This document shows positions 52,921 through 60,931 of a stretch of DNA of 64,000 nucleotides, piece after piece (the first letter of the stretch is position 1; every line of letters begins with the position of its first letter). This DNA comes from VRUE01 sp963770315. Its GTDB lineage: Bacteria; Actinomycetota; Thermoleophilia; Solirubrobacterales; 70-9. The translations under genes were made by a program, and so were the position numbers. The stretch lies in contig CAVYPC010000002.1 of the NCBI GenBank assembly GCA_963770315.1, positions 1,302,001 through 1,366,000 of the forward strand, written 5' to 3'. Under the pieces are notes generated by a model. That model worked only from the letters and a program-made list of their open reading frames with translations. It was not told where the DNA came from and made no database searches.

Positions 52921-53555
52921 GCGAGACCTCGCTGCCGGGCCAGCTCGACGACCCCTCCGACGACCTCGTCCAGGCCGAGCCCGGTGGTGTCGATCTCGAC
53001 CGCGTCCGCCGCCGGCCGCAAGGCGCTGTGCTCGCGGCTCTCGTCGCGCTCGTCGCGCTCGCTCTGCGCAGCCAGCACAGCCCCCTTGTCCTCGCCGGTC
53101 TGGGCGGCGCGGCGGCGGGCGCGCTCCTCGGCGGAGGCGGTCAGAAAGACCTTCAGCGGCGCCTCGGGGCTGACCACGGTGCCGATGTCGCGCCCCTCGG
53201 CGACATAACGCCCGGCATCGATCAACTGTCGCTGGCTCGCCACCAGAGCTTCGCGCACTGGTCGGTGCACGGAGACTCGCGAGGAGGCCTCGGTCGCCGC
53301 AGGCCCGCGGATCGCCGCGCTGACGTCGCGGCCGTCGAGCTCGACCCGCTCCCCGTCGAGGCCGATCCGCAGAGATCGGGCCAGTGTGGCCATCGCCTCG
53401 GCGTCGTCGAGGTCGGCGCCGCGCTCGATCGCGGCCAACGCCACGCAGCGGTACATCGCCCCCGAGTCGAGATAGGTGAAGCCAAGCGCCGCGGCAACGG
53501 CGCGGGCAACGGTTGACTTGCCGGCCCCGGCGGGCCCGTCGATCGCGATGACCAT
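52917..53555 (-). CDS. cmk: Cytidylate kinase
   Basis: The 212-aa product phosphorylates CMP and dCMP. It begins MVIAIDGPAGAGKSTVARA (P loop), has YLDSGAMYRCVAL for the CMP site, and the SRVSVHRPVREALV, GRYVAEGRDIGTVV and lid AEERARRRAAQ segments. It overlaps der by 4 bp. Upstream, where aroA would normally adjoin, the protease gene intervenes. Confidence 0.95.
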   Translation of the reverse strand: MVIAIDGPAGAGKSTVARAVAAALGFTYLDSGAMYRCVALAAIERGADLDDAEAMATLARSLRIGLDGERVELDGRDVSAAIRGPAATEASSRVSVHRPVREALVASQRQLIDAGRYVAEGRDIGTVVSPEAPLKVFLTASAEERARRRAAQTGEDKGAVLAAQSERDERDESREHSALRPAADAVEIDTTGLGLDEVVGGVVELARQRGLA

Positions 53556-53622
53556 GGGCGGCAGAGTATGCTGCCGCGTCGCTCAGGGCCTCACCGCGAC
53601 GGGGCTCCGTTGAAATCGAGCC

Positions 53623-55590
53623 CTATTCGTCGGAGACTTGGATACCGATCTTCACCGACGGTTCGCTGGGTCTCTGCCCTGTCAGTGTGATGTTTTCGCC
53701 ACTCGTGTACTGACCGCCGGTTTTTTCACCCGTGCCATTGAACGGGCAGAGAAGCCCATCCTGGGTCACCGTATAGTAAATGCCGGTAAATGTCGGCCGC
53801 ACTGTGACGTCTTTTTTCGGCGAAGCACCTGTGTCGTCGATGAGATCGAGGCTTCCCAGTTCAATCTGCGGTTTGATTTCAGCTTTACAGGTGAAAGCGG
53901 TGAACTTGATCGAGTGGCCTTCCGGGCAGCTGATGTCAGCATATCCGGGATAGTTATCCGTCGAGCTCTTTTCAGCCGCTTCGACGACGAATACGCATTC
54001 TTCCATGTTGACCGTTGCGCTCGCTTCAAAGAACGATGCTTTGCATCCTTTGTATTCCGGTTTGACCGATAGTGTCCACGAGCCTGCTTCTGAGACGACA
54101 GCGTGGTAGGTACTTTCTTTGCATTCGATGGAGCCAGCTTCGGTGGTGAATTTCTGGCCGCTCGTCGAAAGGCCGTGAACTGTCGCGGGATACTCATCCG
54201 CGTGGATCACAGGATGTTTACGTTGTTCGTTTGCGGTCGTCAGCAGTTCGAGATCGAGGCCTTTCACTTTTTTCAATTCTGCGAATGAAGTATCCAACGA
54301 CTGGAAGACCGGATTGCCGGTACCGGCATTTTCCGCAGAGAGAATCCCTTCCGCGTAGCCTGTCGGGGTTTTTTCTGTGAATTTGTCATCGGCGAACCAC
54401 GGGGCACCGCTGTCACCGTTTTGGACTTTCACGTCTTTTACTTCGATCAGGTTGTTTATCGTGACGCCATCCATATTCAAGCTCTGATCGGTTTTGATGA
54501 TTTCACCACAGCTGGTTCCGATCATTTGCCCCGACATGCAAGATTTGCTGTTTTTAACAGGGGTCTTCTGTTTGATCACCGGGATGGGGTCCGATTCCGC
54601 CACGGGGTCCCAAGAGGCTATGGTGGGAACGACCGGGGTGAAGTCTTTTGGTTTCGCCCAGTAGTCTATGTTGACTTCGATGGCTCCAGCGTCGGTGTTG
54701 TCATACAGGTATGAAGCCGCCCGGCCAAGCTCTTTTTCCCCTTTGCCCACACCTTCCTGGTTGTAGGCGTACCATTTTTGCCCCACGCCGCCGCCTTTTT
54801 TGATGCAGTGCCCTGCGGTGAGCAGGTAAGTCCTTGTCGCATCTCGCGGTTTCGCCCGTTTTATCGATCTGGCCGCGGGACCAGCCGTGCAGGTTTCCCT
54901 CGAAGCCCCGAAGATCGTCCCGTCAATCGTGACGCCGGCAGCTATGGTCGGATCGCAGAATGCCAAGCCTTTGTCGAATTTGTTGCATCTCGCCAGCGCC
55001 CTGCCACCAAGGTTCGGGTAGGGCACGGCGACGATCCCGACGTTGACGTCGTCTGCGCTCGCCTCGCGTTCCAGCTCGGCGCGCCTGGAAGCTGGAACCT
55101 CAGAGCCCAGTTCGATTTCCACGGAGTTACGCTCAGGCGAGAGCGACGTCGCGACTTCCGCTCGCTCGAACAGGCCGGCCAGGCGGCGGTTCCATCTTTC
55201 CTGTGCGACCTCGAGCTGTGCCCAGCTCGAGCGAACCGGGGTCTCGGTCACCTTTCCGATCAGACCCGCTTGCGCGGCAACGGCTTCTGCGTTGCGGCGG
55301 CTGGCCGGCGAGGTCACGCCCACGTACACCTGAGCAGTCGAGGGTTCGAACCACACTCCGCCGAAGGCGTCCCCGAGGGCTGCTTCGAGCGCGCCTCCCA
55401 GATTCGTGCGGGCTATCTCGCCTTCCACATCCCTCGTCCGGCTCAATCGGTCCGGCGTCGCCCCCCGATCGGCCAGCTCGGTCGCCTGCCCGGCGACCGG
55501 GTCCTGTGCATCGGCGTAGGCGAGCGCTGCAACCGTCAGGGCGATCACGGCAACGACGATGCGTGGCCAGTTGATCTTGACGGGCTTCAT
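53623..55590 (-). CDS. Secreted multi-domain serine protease of lower G+C
   Basis: The 655-aa product starts with a signal or anchor segment (9-27), then a region to about 190 that resembles the pro-domain of streptogrisin-type proteases (VYVGVTSPASRRNAEAVAAQ). The S1-like domain has His261 (LLTAGHC), Asp300 (DNTDAGAIEV) and Ser394 (NGDSGAPWF). A C-terminal Cys-rich beta region (470-655) may be an extracellular repeat domain. The minus-strand ATG at 55590 follows GGAGGAGG. The base composition falls along the gene: 30 of 60 bases are G or C at 53941, against 47 at 55441 and 49 in aroA-tyrA at 57001. It splits the aroA-cmk pair. Confidence 0.82.
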   Translation of the reverse strand: MKPVKINWPRIVVAVIALTVAALAYADAQDPVAGQATELADRGATPDRLSRTRDVEGEIARTNLGGALEAALGDAFGGVWFEPSTAQVYVGVTSPASRRNAEAVAAQAGLIGKVTETPVRSSWAQLEVAQERWNRRLAGLFERAEVATSLSPERNSVEIELGSEVPASRRAELEREASADDVNVGIVAVPYPNLGGRALARCNKFDKGLAFCDPTIAAGVTIDGTIFGASRETCTAGPAARSIKRAKPRDATRTYLLTAGHCIKKGGGVGQKWYAYNQEGVGKGEKELGRAASYLYDNTDAGAIEVNIDYWAKPKDFTPVVPTIASWDPVAESDPIPVIKQKTPVKNSKSCMSGQMIGTSCGEIIKTDQSLNMDGVTINNLIEVKDVKVQNGDSGAPWFADDKFTEKTPTGYAEGILSAENAGTGNPVFQSLDTSFAELKKVKGLDLELLTTANEQRKHPVIHADEYPATVHGLSTSGQKFTTEAGSIECKESTYHAVVSEAGSWTLSVKPEYKGCKASFFEASATVNMEECVFVVEAAEKSSTDNYPGYADISCPEGHSIKFTAFTCKAEIKPQIELGSLDLIDDTGASPKKDVTVRPTFTGIYYTVTQDGLLCPFNGTGEKTGGQYTSGENITLTGQRPSEPSVKIGIQVSDE

Positions 55591-55596
55591 CTTGCG

Positions 55597-55607
55597 CCTC
55601 CTCCTCC
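55597..55607 (-). promoter_or_regulatory. Shine-Dalgarno site of the low-G+C protease gene
   Basis: GGAGGAGGAGG on the minus strand ends 6 bases before ATG at 55590 and decides that start against a GTG-type codon 16 codons upstream. Confidence 0.8.
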
Positions 55608-55628
55608 GCTGCGGCCTGCCGCCCGTCA

Positions 55629-55657
55629 CGAGTACCACTTAACCGATTATTTGTCAA
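55629..55657 (-). promoter_or_regulatory. Candidate promoter of the low-G+C protease gene
   Basis: A perfect TTGACA (-35; plus-strand positions 55652-55657) is followed after 17 bp by TACTCG (55629-55634), a poor -10. The surrounding AT-rich stretch (about 55635-55680) stands out from the rest of the window and also holds TAAT sequences that could serve as other -10 boxes. Confidence 0.5.
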
Positions 55658-55669
55658 GAATTTTTGTGT

Positions 55670-55692
55670 AAAAGTACCTCTGATTGCAGAGT
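55670..55692 (-). terminator. Weak candidate terminator after aroA
   Basis: Immediately after the aroA stop, ACTCTG and CAGAGGT pair around CAAT with one bulge, followed by ACTTTT on the minus strand. The stem is short, so termination is only possible, but it would separate aroA from the protease gene. Confidence 0.35.
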
Positions 55693-55693
55693 C

Positions 55694-56986
55694 TCAAGCG
55701 GAGAGCAAAGCGAGGTCGCGCTCGAAGCCCGGATAGCTGACCGCCGCGGCATTCATGTTTGCGACCTCGACGCCCTCGCTCGAGGCTAGGCCGGCGATCG
55801 CGCCGAGCATCGCGATCCGGTGGTCGCCGTGGGAGTCGACCGCACCGCCGCGCAGACCGCCCCCGCCGGCGATCCGCATCCCGTCCTCGCTCGTCTCCAC
55901 GTCGGCGCCGAGCGCCCTCAGGGACTCGCTCACGGTGGCGATCCGGTCGCTCTCCTTGCGACGCAGCTCGGCCGCGTCGCGGATCGTCGTCTCGCCTTCG
56001 GCGAAGCAGGCGACGAGCGCGACCAGCGGCAGCTCGTCGATCGCCAGCGGGATGTCGCCGCCGCCGACCTCCGCCCCTCGCAGCTGCGAGGGGCGTACGC
56101 GCAGCCGCCCGCTCGGCTCGCCGCCGCGCTCGCCCTCCGGGGCGACCTCGATCTCGGCGCCCATCCGGGCGAGGATCGAGAGCAGCCCGGTGCGGGTCGG
56201 GTTGAGGCCGACCCCGGTGAGGCTGACGTCGCTGCCGGGGACGAGCAGCGCCGCGGCGACGAAGAACGCGGCCGAGGAGAAGTCGGCGGGGACCGCTATC
56301 TCGCCCGGCTCCAGCAGCGCGGCCGGACGCACCGAGACGGTGCCCTCCCCGCGCTCGATCTCGGCCCCCGCGGCAGCCAGCATCCGCTCGCTGTGGTCAC
56401 GGCTCGGCAGCGGCTCGGCGATCGTGGTCTCCCCCTCGGCCAGCAGGCCGGCGAACAGCAGGCAGGACTTGACCTGGGCGCTGGCGACCGGCAGCTCGTA
56501 CTCGATGCCGTGCAGGGGCGCCGCCTCGATCCGCAGCGGTGGCAGGCGCTCCTCGCGGCAGCCGAGCCGGGCTCCCATCAGGCGCAGCGGCACCGCGATC
56601 CTGTCGACCGGGCGCCGCCGGATCGAGTCGTCGCCGTCGAGCGTCCACTCCCCGGTCTCCTGGCCGGCGAGCCAGCCGGGCAGCAGGCGCAGGAGAGTGC
56701 CGGCGTTGCCGACGTCGACGGCAGCCGCCGCGGCGCCGCGCAGGCCGACGCCGCGGATGCGCAGCCCCGGGCCGATCGCCTCCCCACCGGCCCCCTCGAC
56801 CTCGGCGCCCAGCGCGCTCACGGCCGCGAGCGTCGAGCGGGTGTCGGCAGCGTCGAGGTAGCCCTCGACCCTCGTCTCCCCCTCGCCCATCGCGGCGATC
56901 AGCGCCGCCCGGTGGGAGACCGACTTGTCGGGCGGCGGCCGCAGGGCGCCGCGCAGGGGTCCCGGGGGATCGAAGCGGGTGGACAT
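55694..56986 (-). CDS. aroA: 5-enolpyruvylshikimate-3-phosphate synthase
   Basis: The 430-aa product catalyses the sixth shikimate step. Motifs: PPDKSVSHRAALIAAM, GNAGTLLRLLPGWLAG, ASAQVKSCLLFAGLLAEG, and DAAELRRKESDRIATVSESL. The LLxG form of the second motif (LRLLPG rather than xRPMxxxL) belongs to the class II type of the enzyme. ATG at 56986 lies 5 bp after tyrA; the frame upstream is open but overlaps tyrA. Confidence 0.95.
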   Translation of the reverse strand: MSTRFDPPGPLRGALRPPPDKSVSHRAALIAAMGEGETRVEGYLDAADTRSTLAAVSALGAEVEGAGGEAIGPGLRIRGVGLRGAAAAAVDVGNAGTLLRLLPGWLAGQETGEWTLDGDDSIRRRPVDRIAVPLRLMGARLGCREERLPPLRIEAAPLHGIEYELPVASAQVKSCLLFAGLLAEGETTIAEPLPSRDHSERMLAAAGAEIERGEGTVSVRPAALLEPGEIAVPADFSSAAFFVAAALLVPGSDVSLTGVGLNPTRTGLLSILARMGAEIEVAPEGERGGEPSGRLRVRPSQLRGAEVGGGDIPLAIDELPLVALVACFAEGETTIRDAAELRRKESDRIATVSESLRALGADVETSEDGMRIAGGGGLRGGAVDSHGDHRIAMLGAIAGLASSEGVEVANMNAAAVSYPGFERDLALLSA

Positions 56987-56991
56987 CGCCG

Positions 56992-58074
56992 TCAGCCCTC
57001 GGCCAGCACGGTCGCGCTGTGGCCGAGGTCGCGGACCAGCGCCGCCGCCCGCTCGGCCTGCTCCTCGCCGGCCACCCAGAGAGAGATCGCGCCCGACTTC
57101 ATGTCCGTCGCCGGATGCAGGGCCATGTCCTCGATGTTGACACCGGCCTCGCCGAGCGCCAGCGCCAGCTCGGCGACGGTGCCGGGCCGGTTGGCGACGA
57201 TGACGCGCAGCTCGAGCAGCGGCCCCCCCGCCAGCTCGGTCTCGAGCAGGCGGCGCCGATCGGCGCCGGCCGCCGCATGCCAGGGGGCGATCGCGCCGGG
57301 ATCGCCCGACCGGATCGACTCCCGCGCCTCGCGCAGGCGATCGACGACGTCGTCGATCGCCGCGGCGACGGCATCGCCGTTGGCGGCGAAGATGTCGCCC
57401 CAGATCGAGGGGTTCGAGCCGGCGACGCGGGTCGCGTCGCGGAAGCTCGGCCCCACCTCGGGCAGCCGCTCGGAGTCGCGTGTCAGCTCCGCCGCCGCCT
57501 GTGCGGCGAGCACGTTGGCGAGCACGTGGGGCAGGTGGCTGACGGTGGCCATCAGCCGGTCGTGCGCCGCGGCGTCGATCGCCTGCGGGCGAGCGCCCAG
57601 GCCGGCGACCGTCCGCTGCAGGCGGTCGTAGAGGATGCCGCCGGTGCGCTCGGTCGGCGTCAGGTACCAGCGCGCCCCCTCGAACAGATCGGCGCGGGCG
57701 TTGTCCACGCCGGCGGTCTCCGCCCCGGCCAGGGGGTGACCGCCGACGAAGCGCTCGTCGTCGCCCAGCGCCGCGACGAGCTGGCGCTTGGTCGAGCCGG
57801 CGTCGGTGACCACCGTCTCGGGGCCGCTCGCCTCGAGCGCGGCACGGGCCAGCTCCGGGAGCTTCGCCACCGGCGCCGCGCAGAACACCACCTCGGCGTC
57901 GGCGCACGCCTCGCCGACCGAGCCGGCCGGGCGGTCGAGCGCGCCGAGCTCCACCGCACGGTCCACGGTGGCCCGGTTCGGGCCCCAGCCGATCACCTCG
58001 CTGCCGAGCCGCTCCCTCGCGGCGAGCCCGATCGAGCCTCCGATCAGGCCCACCCCGAGGACGGCCGTCCTCAT
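56992..58074 (-). CDS. tyrA: Prephenate dehydrogenase with ACT domain
   Basis: The 360-aa product oxidises prephenate to 4-hydroxyphenylpyruvate for tyrosine. NAD site: AVLGVGLIGGSIGLAAR (residues 4-20). Catalytic region: VGGHPLAGAETAGVDNA and a helical domain with TVSHLPHVLANVLA. Residues about 285-360 form an ACT domain (LLELRVIVANRPGTVAELALALGEAGVNIEDM), suggesting feedback inhibition by tyrosine. It shares a TGATG junction with aroF. Confidence 0.95.
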   Translation of the reverse strand: MRTAVLGVGLIGGSIGLAARERLGSEVIGWGPNRATVDRAVELGALDRPAGSVGEACADAEVVFCAAPVAKLPELARAALEASGPETVVTDAGSTKRQLVAALGDDERFVGGHPLAGAETAGVDNARADLFEGARWYLTPTERTGGILYDRLQRTVAGLGARPQAIDAAAHDRLMATVSHLPHVLANVLAAQAAAELTRDSERLPEVGPSFRDATRVAGSNPSIWGDIFAANGDAVAAAIDDVVDRLREARESIRSGDPGAIAPWHAAAGADRRRLLETELAGGPLLELRVIVANRPGTVAELALALGEAGVNIEDMALHPATDMKSGAISLWVAGEEQAERAAALVRDLGHSATVLAEG

Positions 58075-59153
58075 CAGCCGCGCCGTGTCCGCACCGCCGC
58101 CGCCAATCCCTCCAGCGCCGTCACGGTGTGCTCCCAGTCGATGCAGGGGTCGGTGATCGACTGGCCGTAGGTGAGCGAGTTGCCGTCGCCGAGATCCTGG
58201 CGGCCCTCGACCAGGAAGGACTCGAGCATGACGCCGACGATCGCCTCGTTCCCGGCGGCCACCTGATCGGCGATCTGGGCCGTTGCCAGGACCTGCTTCG
58301 CGGGATCCTTGGCGCTGTTGTCGTGCGAGGCGTCGATCACCACCCGCTCGGCAAGGCCGGCGCCGGCGAGCATCTCCAGCGCCTTGGCGACCCCCTCGGG
58401 ATCGCAGTTGGGAGCGCCGCGGCCGCCCCGCAGGATGACGTGGCCGTCGGGGTTGCCGGCGGTGTGGAGGATCGCCGGCTTGCCGGCGTCGTCGATGCCG
58501 GCGAAGGCATGCGAGGCCGCCGCGGCACGCACCGCGTCGACCGCGACCTGGATGTCGCCGTCGGTCCGGTTCTTGAAGCCGATCGGCATCGAGAGGCCGG
58601 AGCCGAGCTGGCGGTGGATCTGGCTCTCGGTGGTGCGAGCGCCGATCGCGCCCCAGGCGACGGTGTCGGAGATGTACTGCGGCGTGATCGGATCGAGAAA
58701 CTCGCAGCCGATCGGCAGGCCGAGGTCGAGCACCTGCAGCAGCAGGGTGCGCGCTATGCGCAGGCCGGCGTTGACGTCGCAGGACCCGTCGAGGTAGGGA
58801 TCGTTGATCAGCCCCTTCCAGCCGGTCGTCGTCCGCGGCTTCTCGAAGTAGACCCGCATCGCGACCAGCAGATCTTCGCCGAGGCTGGCGGACAGCTCGG
58901 CGAGCCGGCTGCCGTAGTCGAGCGCCGCCTCTGCATCGTGCACGCTGCAGGGGCCGACCACGACCAGCAGCCGGTCGTCGACCCGTCCGAGCACGTTGCC
59001 GACCTGCTCGCGGCCCTTGACGACGACTCGCTCGCGCTCCTCGCCGAGCGGCAGGTCGCCGAGCAGCGCTTCCGGCGAGACCAGCTCGACGACCCGCTCG
59101 ATCCGCTGGTCGCGCACCCGGTCCCGCGCCTCCTCCCGCATTCCGATGATCAT
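58074..59153 (-). CDS. aroF: Class I DAHP synthase
   Basis: The 359-aa product condenses PEP and erythrose-4-phosphate, the first shikimate step. It matches the AroF/AroG type: LLVVVGPCSVHDAEAALDYG with metal Cys69, MRVYFEKPRTTTGWKGLINDP, VAWGAIGARTTESQ, GFKNRTDGD and IDASHDNSAKDP. ATG at 59153 is chosen because AroF/AroG proteins begin close to this point; an ATG at 59210 would add 19 residues. Upstream lies an aromatic-rich leader peptide frame and alternative stems, suggesting regulation by attenuation. Confidence 0.92.
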   Translation of the reverse strand: MIIGMREEARDRVRDQRIERVVELVSPEALLGDLPLGEERERVVVKGREQVGNVLGRVDDRLLVVVGPCSVHDAEAALDYGSRLAELSASLGEDLLVAMRVYFEKPRTTTGWKGLINDPYLDGSCDVNAGLRIARTLLLQVLDLGLPIGCEFLDPITPQYISDTVAWGAIGARTTESQIHRQLGSGLSMPIGFKNRTDGDIQVAVDAVRAAAASHAFAGIDDAGKPAILHTAGNPDGHVILRGGRGAPNCDPEGVAKALEMLAGAGLAERVVIDASHDNSAKDPAKQVLATAQIADQVAAGNEAIVGVMLESFLVEGRQDLGDGNSLTYGQSITDPCIDWEHTVTALEGLAAAVRTRRG

Positions 59154-59251
59154 CTTGCCGTCGCCTTTCTCCACGAATCGAGACTCTACTTTCCGTGCGG
59201 GCTTCGCCATGCGAGCGCGGGCATCGCGAAACACGCGAACCATTCGAACCG

Positions 59252-59303
59252 GCGCCCGGCCAAACGCTCTATGAAAGCGGCGCGATGCCGCCAGGCCGGA
59301 CGC
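59252..59303 (-). promoter_or_regulatory. Candidate attenuator structure upstream of aroF
   Basis: On the minus strand GCGTCCGGCC (59294-59303) pairs with GGCCGGGCGC (59252-59261) over 10 bp, around an inner hairpin GCGGC...GCCGC (59277-59291). The first arm shares bases 59294-59296 with GCCTGGCG (59289-59296), which can instead pair with CGCCAGGC (59354-59361) inside the leader peptide frame. The two folds exclude each other. No strong U run follows, so control could be on translation or Rho access. Confidence 0.55.
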
Positions 59304-59366
59304 CTAGCTAAATCGCCAGAAATAGGCAAAGCGAGATGGGGCAACCGCGGCGCGCCTGGCGCACAT
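59304..59366 (-). CDS. Putative aromatic-rich leader peptide of aroF
   Basis: A 20-codon frame reads MCARRAAVAPS followed by RFAYFWRFS and TAG. Within the last eight codons it has three Phe, one Tyr and one Trp, all products of the pathway that aroF starts. It begins 38 bases after a candidate -10 box and ends 150 bp before the aroF start. Ribosome stalling at the aromatic cluster would cover or expose the stem-forming bases next to it. I see no strong Shine-Dalgarno site, so this rests on composition, position and the alternative stems. Confidence 0.65.
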   Translation of the reverse strand: MCARRAAVAPSRFAYFWRFS

Positions 59367-59403
59367 ACTGCTGGCGGTGTCGCCTGTTCGCTTCACTGCC
59401 GAC

Positions 59404-59432
59404 TTTGTAGCAGGCGAGGCGGGATTAGTCGA
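59404..59432 (-). promoter_or_regulatory. Candidate promoter of the aroF transcript
   Basis: TCGACT (-35, plus positions 59427-59432) and TACAAA (-10, 59404-59409) are 17 bp apart on the minus strand. The -35 lies over the hisC stop. A start near 59397 would give a leader of roughly 245 nt that contains the leader peptide frame. Confidence 0.5.
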
Positions 59433-60519
59433 GGATCTCGCCGATCGCGGCGAGGAAGCGGTCGTTCTCGGCCGGAGTGCCGTAGCTGACGCGGATGTGG
59501 CCCGGGTCGCCCAGCGGCGTGCCCGGGCGGACGGCGATCGACCGCTCGGCCAGGCCGGAGACCACCTCGCCGTCATCGGCGTCGCCGAGGTCGATCCAGG
59601 AGAAGTTGGTCTGGGTCTCCGCCGTCGCCAAACCCAGCTCGTGCAGCCCCTCCTCCACGCGGATGCGCTCGACCAGGGTCCGCTCGACCCGCCGCTCGAC
59701 GTCGTCCTGATGCAGGATCGCCTCGGCGCCCGCCGCCTGGGCGAGGGCATTGACGCTGAACGGCTGCCGCACCAGATCGATGTGCTTGCGGAACTTGGCC
59801 GACGCCAGCGCGAAGCCGACCCGCAGGCCGGCCAGGCCGTAGACCTTGCTGAAGGTCCGCAGCACGACGAGGTTGGGAAAGTCGGCGAGCAGGTCGACGG
59901 TCGTGTCGGGGTCGTCGACGGTCTGGAACTCGATGTAGGCCTCGTCGAGGACGATCGTGACGTGGGCGGGAACGCGCTCGCAGAAAGCGGCGATTCGCGC
60001 CGCCGGTATGTGGGTCCCGGTCGGGTTGTTCGGGTTGCAGACGATCAACAGCTGGGTGGCGGCGGTCACCTCGGCCGCCATCGCATCGAGGTCGTGAACC
60101 TCGCCCTCGGCCAGCGGCACGCGGATCTCGCGAGCCCCGGTCAGCGCCGCCAGGTGCGGGTACATCGAGAAGGACGGCCAGGCGTAGAGGATCTCGGCGC
60201 CGGGCTCGCAGAGCGCCTCGGCGGCAGCGAGCAGGATCTCACAGGAGCCGTTGCCGACGGCGACCCGGCCCGGCTCGATCTCGTAGCGCTCGGCGATGCG
60301 GCGGCGCAGCAGGGTCGCGTCGGGATCGGGATAGCGGTTCATCGCCTCCGCCGCGGCGCGGATCGCCTCGACCACCTTCGGGTGCGGCGGGACGGGCGAC
60401 TCGTTGGAAGCCAGCTGCGCGATTCCGCCGGCGGCGATCGCCTCGGGCGCCTGCCCTGTCGGCACACCGGCTTGGTAGCCGGGCATGCGCGCGAACTTCT
60501 CGGCGAAGGTGACGGTCAT
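59425..60519 (-). CDS. hisC: Histidinol-phosphate/aromatic aminotransferase
   Basis: The 364-aa PLP enzyme has the HisC pattern: LASNESPVPPHPKVVEAI, AVGNGSCEILLAAAEAL, IVCNPNNPTGTHIP, VLDEAYIEF, the PLP-lysine site LRTFSKVYGLAGLRVG and a closing RVSYGTPAENDRFL. It stands between aroH and aroF with no other histidine gene in the window, so it probably transaminates phenylpyruvate and 4-hydroxyphenylpyruvate as well as, or instead of, histidinol phosphate. Confidence 0.9.
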   Translation of the reverse strand: MTVTFAEKFARMPGYQAGVPTGQAPEAIAAGGIAQLASNESPVPPHPKVVEAIRAAAEAMNRYPDPDATLLRRRIAERYEIEPGRVAVGNGSCEILLAAAEALCEPGAEILYAWPSFSMYPHLAALTGAREIRVPLAEGEVHDLDAMAAEVTAATQLLIVCNPNNPTGTHIPAARIAAFCERVPAHVTIVLDEAYIEFQTVDDPDTTVDLLADFPNLVVLRTFSKVYGLAGLRVGFALASAKFRKHIDLVRQPFSVNALAQAAGAEAILHQDDVERRVERTLVERIRVEEGLHELGLATAETQTNFSWIDLGDADDGEVVSGLAERSIAVRPGTPLGDPGHIRVSYGTPAENDRFLAAIGEILD

Positions 60520-60541
60520 GCGCCCATTGTGCCGATCGGCG

Positions 60542-60931
60542 TTACTGAGCGGCGTGGAGATCGGAGCGCAGGCCCTGAGTCGCCCCGAGGTAGGCGTGGG
60601 CTGTCGTATGACCGGCCGGCGCGTAGTAGTGCACCATCGCCCGGATCACCCGCGGCATCGAGCCCGGCACCGGGATCTCCCGGCAGCAGAGCAGCGGCAC
60701 CGCCTCCAGCCCGAGCTCCCGCGCCGCGACCGCGGGGAACTCGGCGTCGAGGTCGTCGGTGGTCGTGAACAGGCAGCTGACGATCGCCTCGGGCGCCAGC
60801 TGGTTGCGATCGAGCAGCTCCCGCATCAGCTCGGTCGTGGCCGTAACGATCGCGGCGGGCTCGTTCTCCTCCGCCTGCACCGCGCCCCGCACGGCGAAGA
60901 GCCGCTGCTGTTCAGCCGAGTTCGCGCTCAC
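60542..60931 (-). CDS. aroH: Monofunctional chorismate mutase, AroH type
   Basis: The 129-aa product converts chorismate to prephenate with the AroH trimeric fold: VRGAVQAEENEPAAIVTATTELM, IVSCLFTTTDDLDAEFPAVAAR, PLLCCREIPVPGSMPRVIRAMVHYY. The active-site Arg pair (in VRGAV and PRVIR) and the Cys of LLCC are visible. GTG at 60931 overlaps the rluB stop (GTGA); a TTG six codons upstream is less likely. Confidence 0.93.
   Translation of the reverse strand: MSANSAEQQRLFAVRGAVQAEENEPAAIVTATTELMRELLDRNQLAPEAIVSCLFTTTDDLDAEFPAVAARELGLEAVPLLCCREIPVPGSMPRVIRAMVHYYAPAGHTTAHAYLGATQGLRSDLHAAQ

Noticed and set aside
55335..55355. A tRNA T-arm-like GGTTCGAACC
   Set aside because: No acceptor, D or anticodon stems surround it, and it lies within the protease coding sequence.
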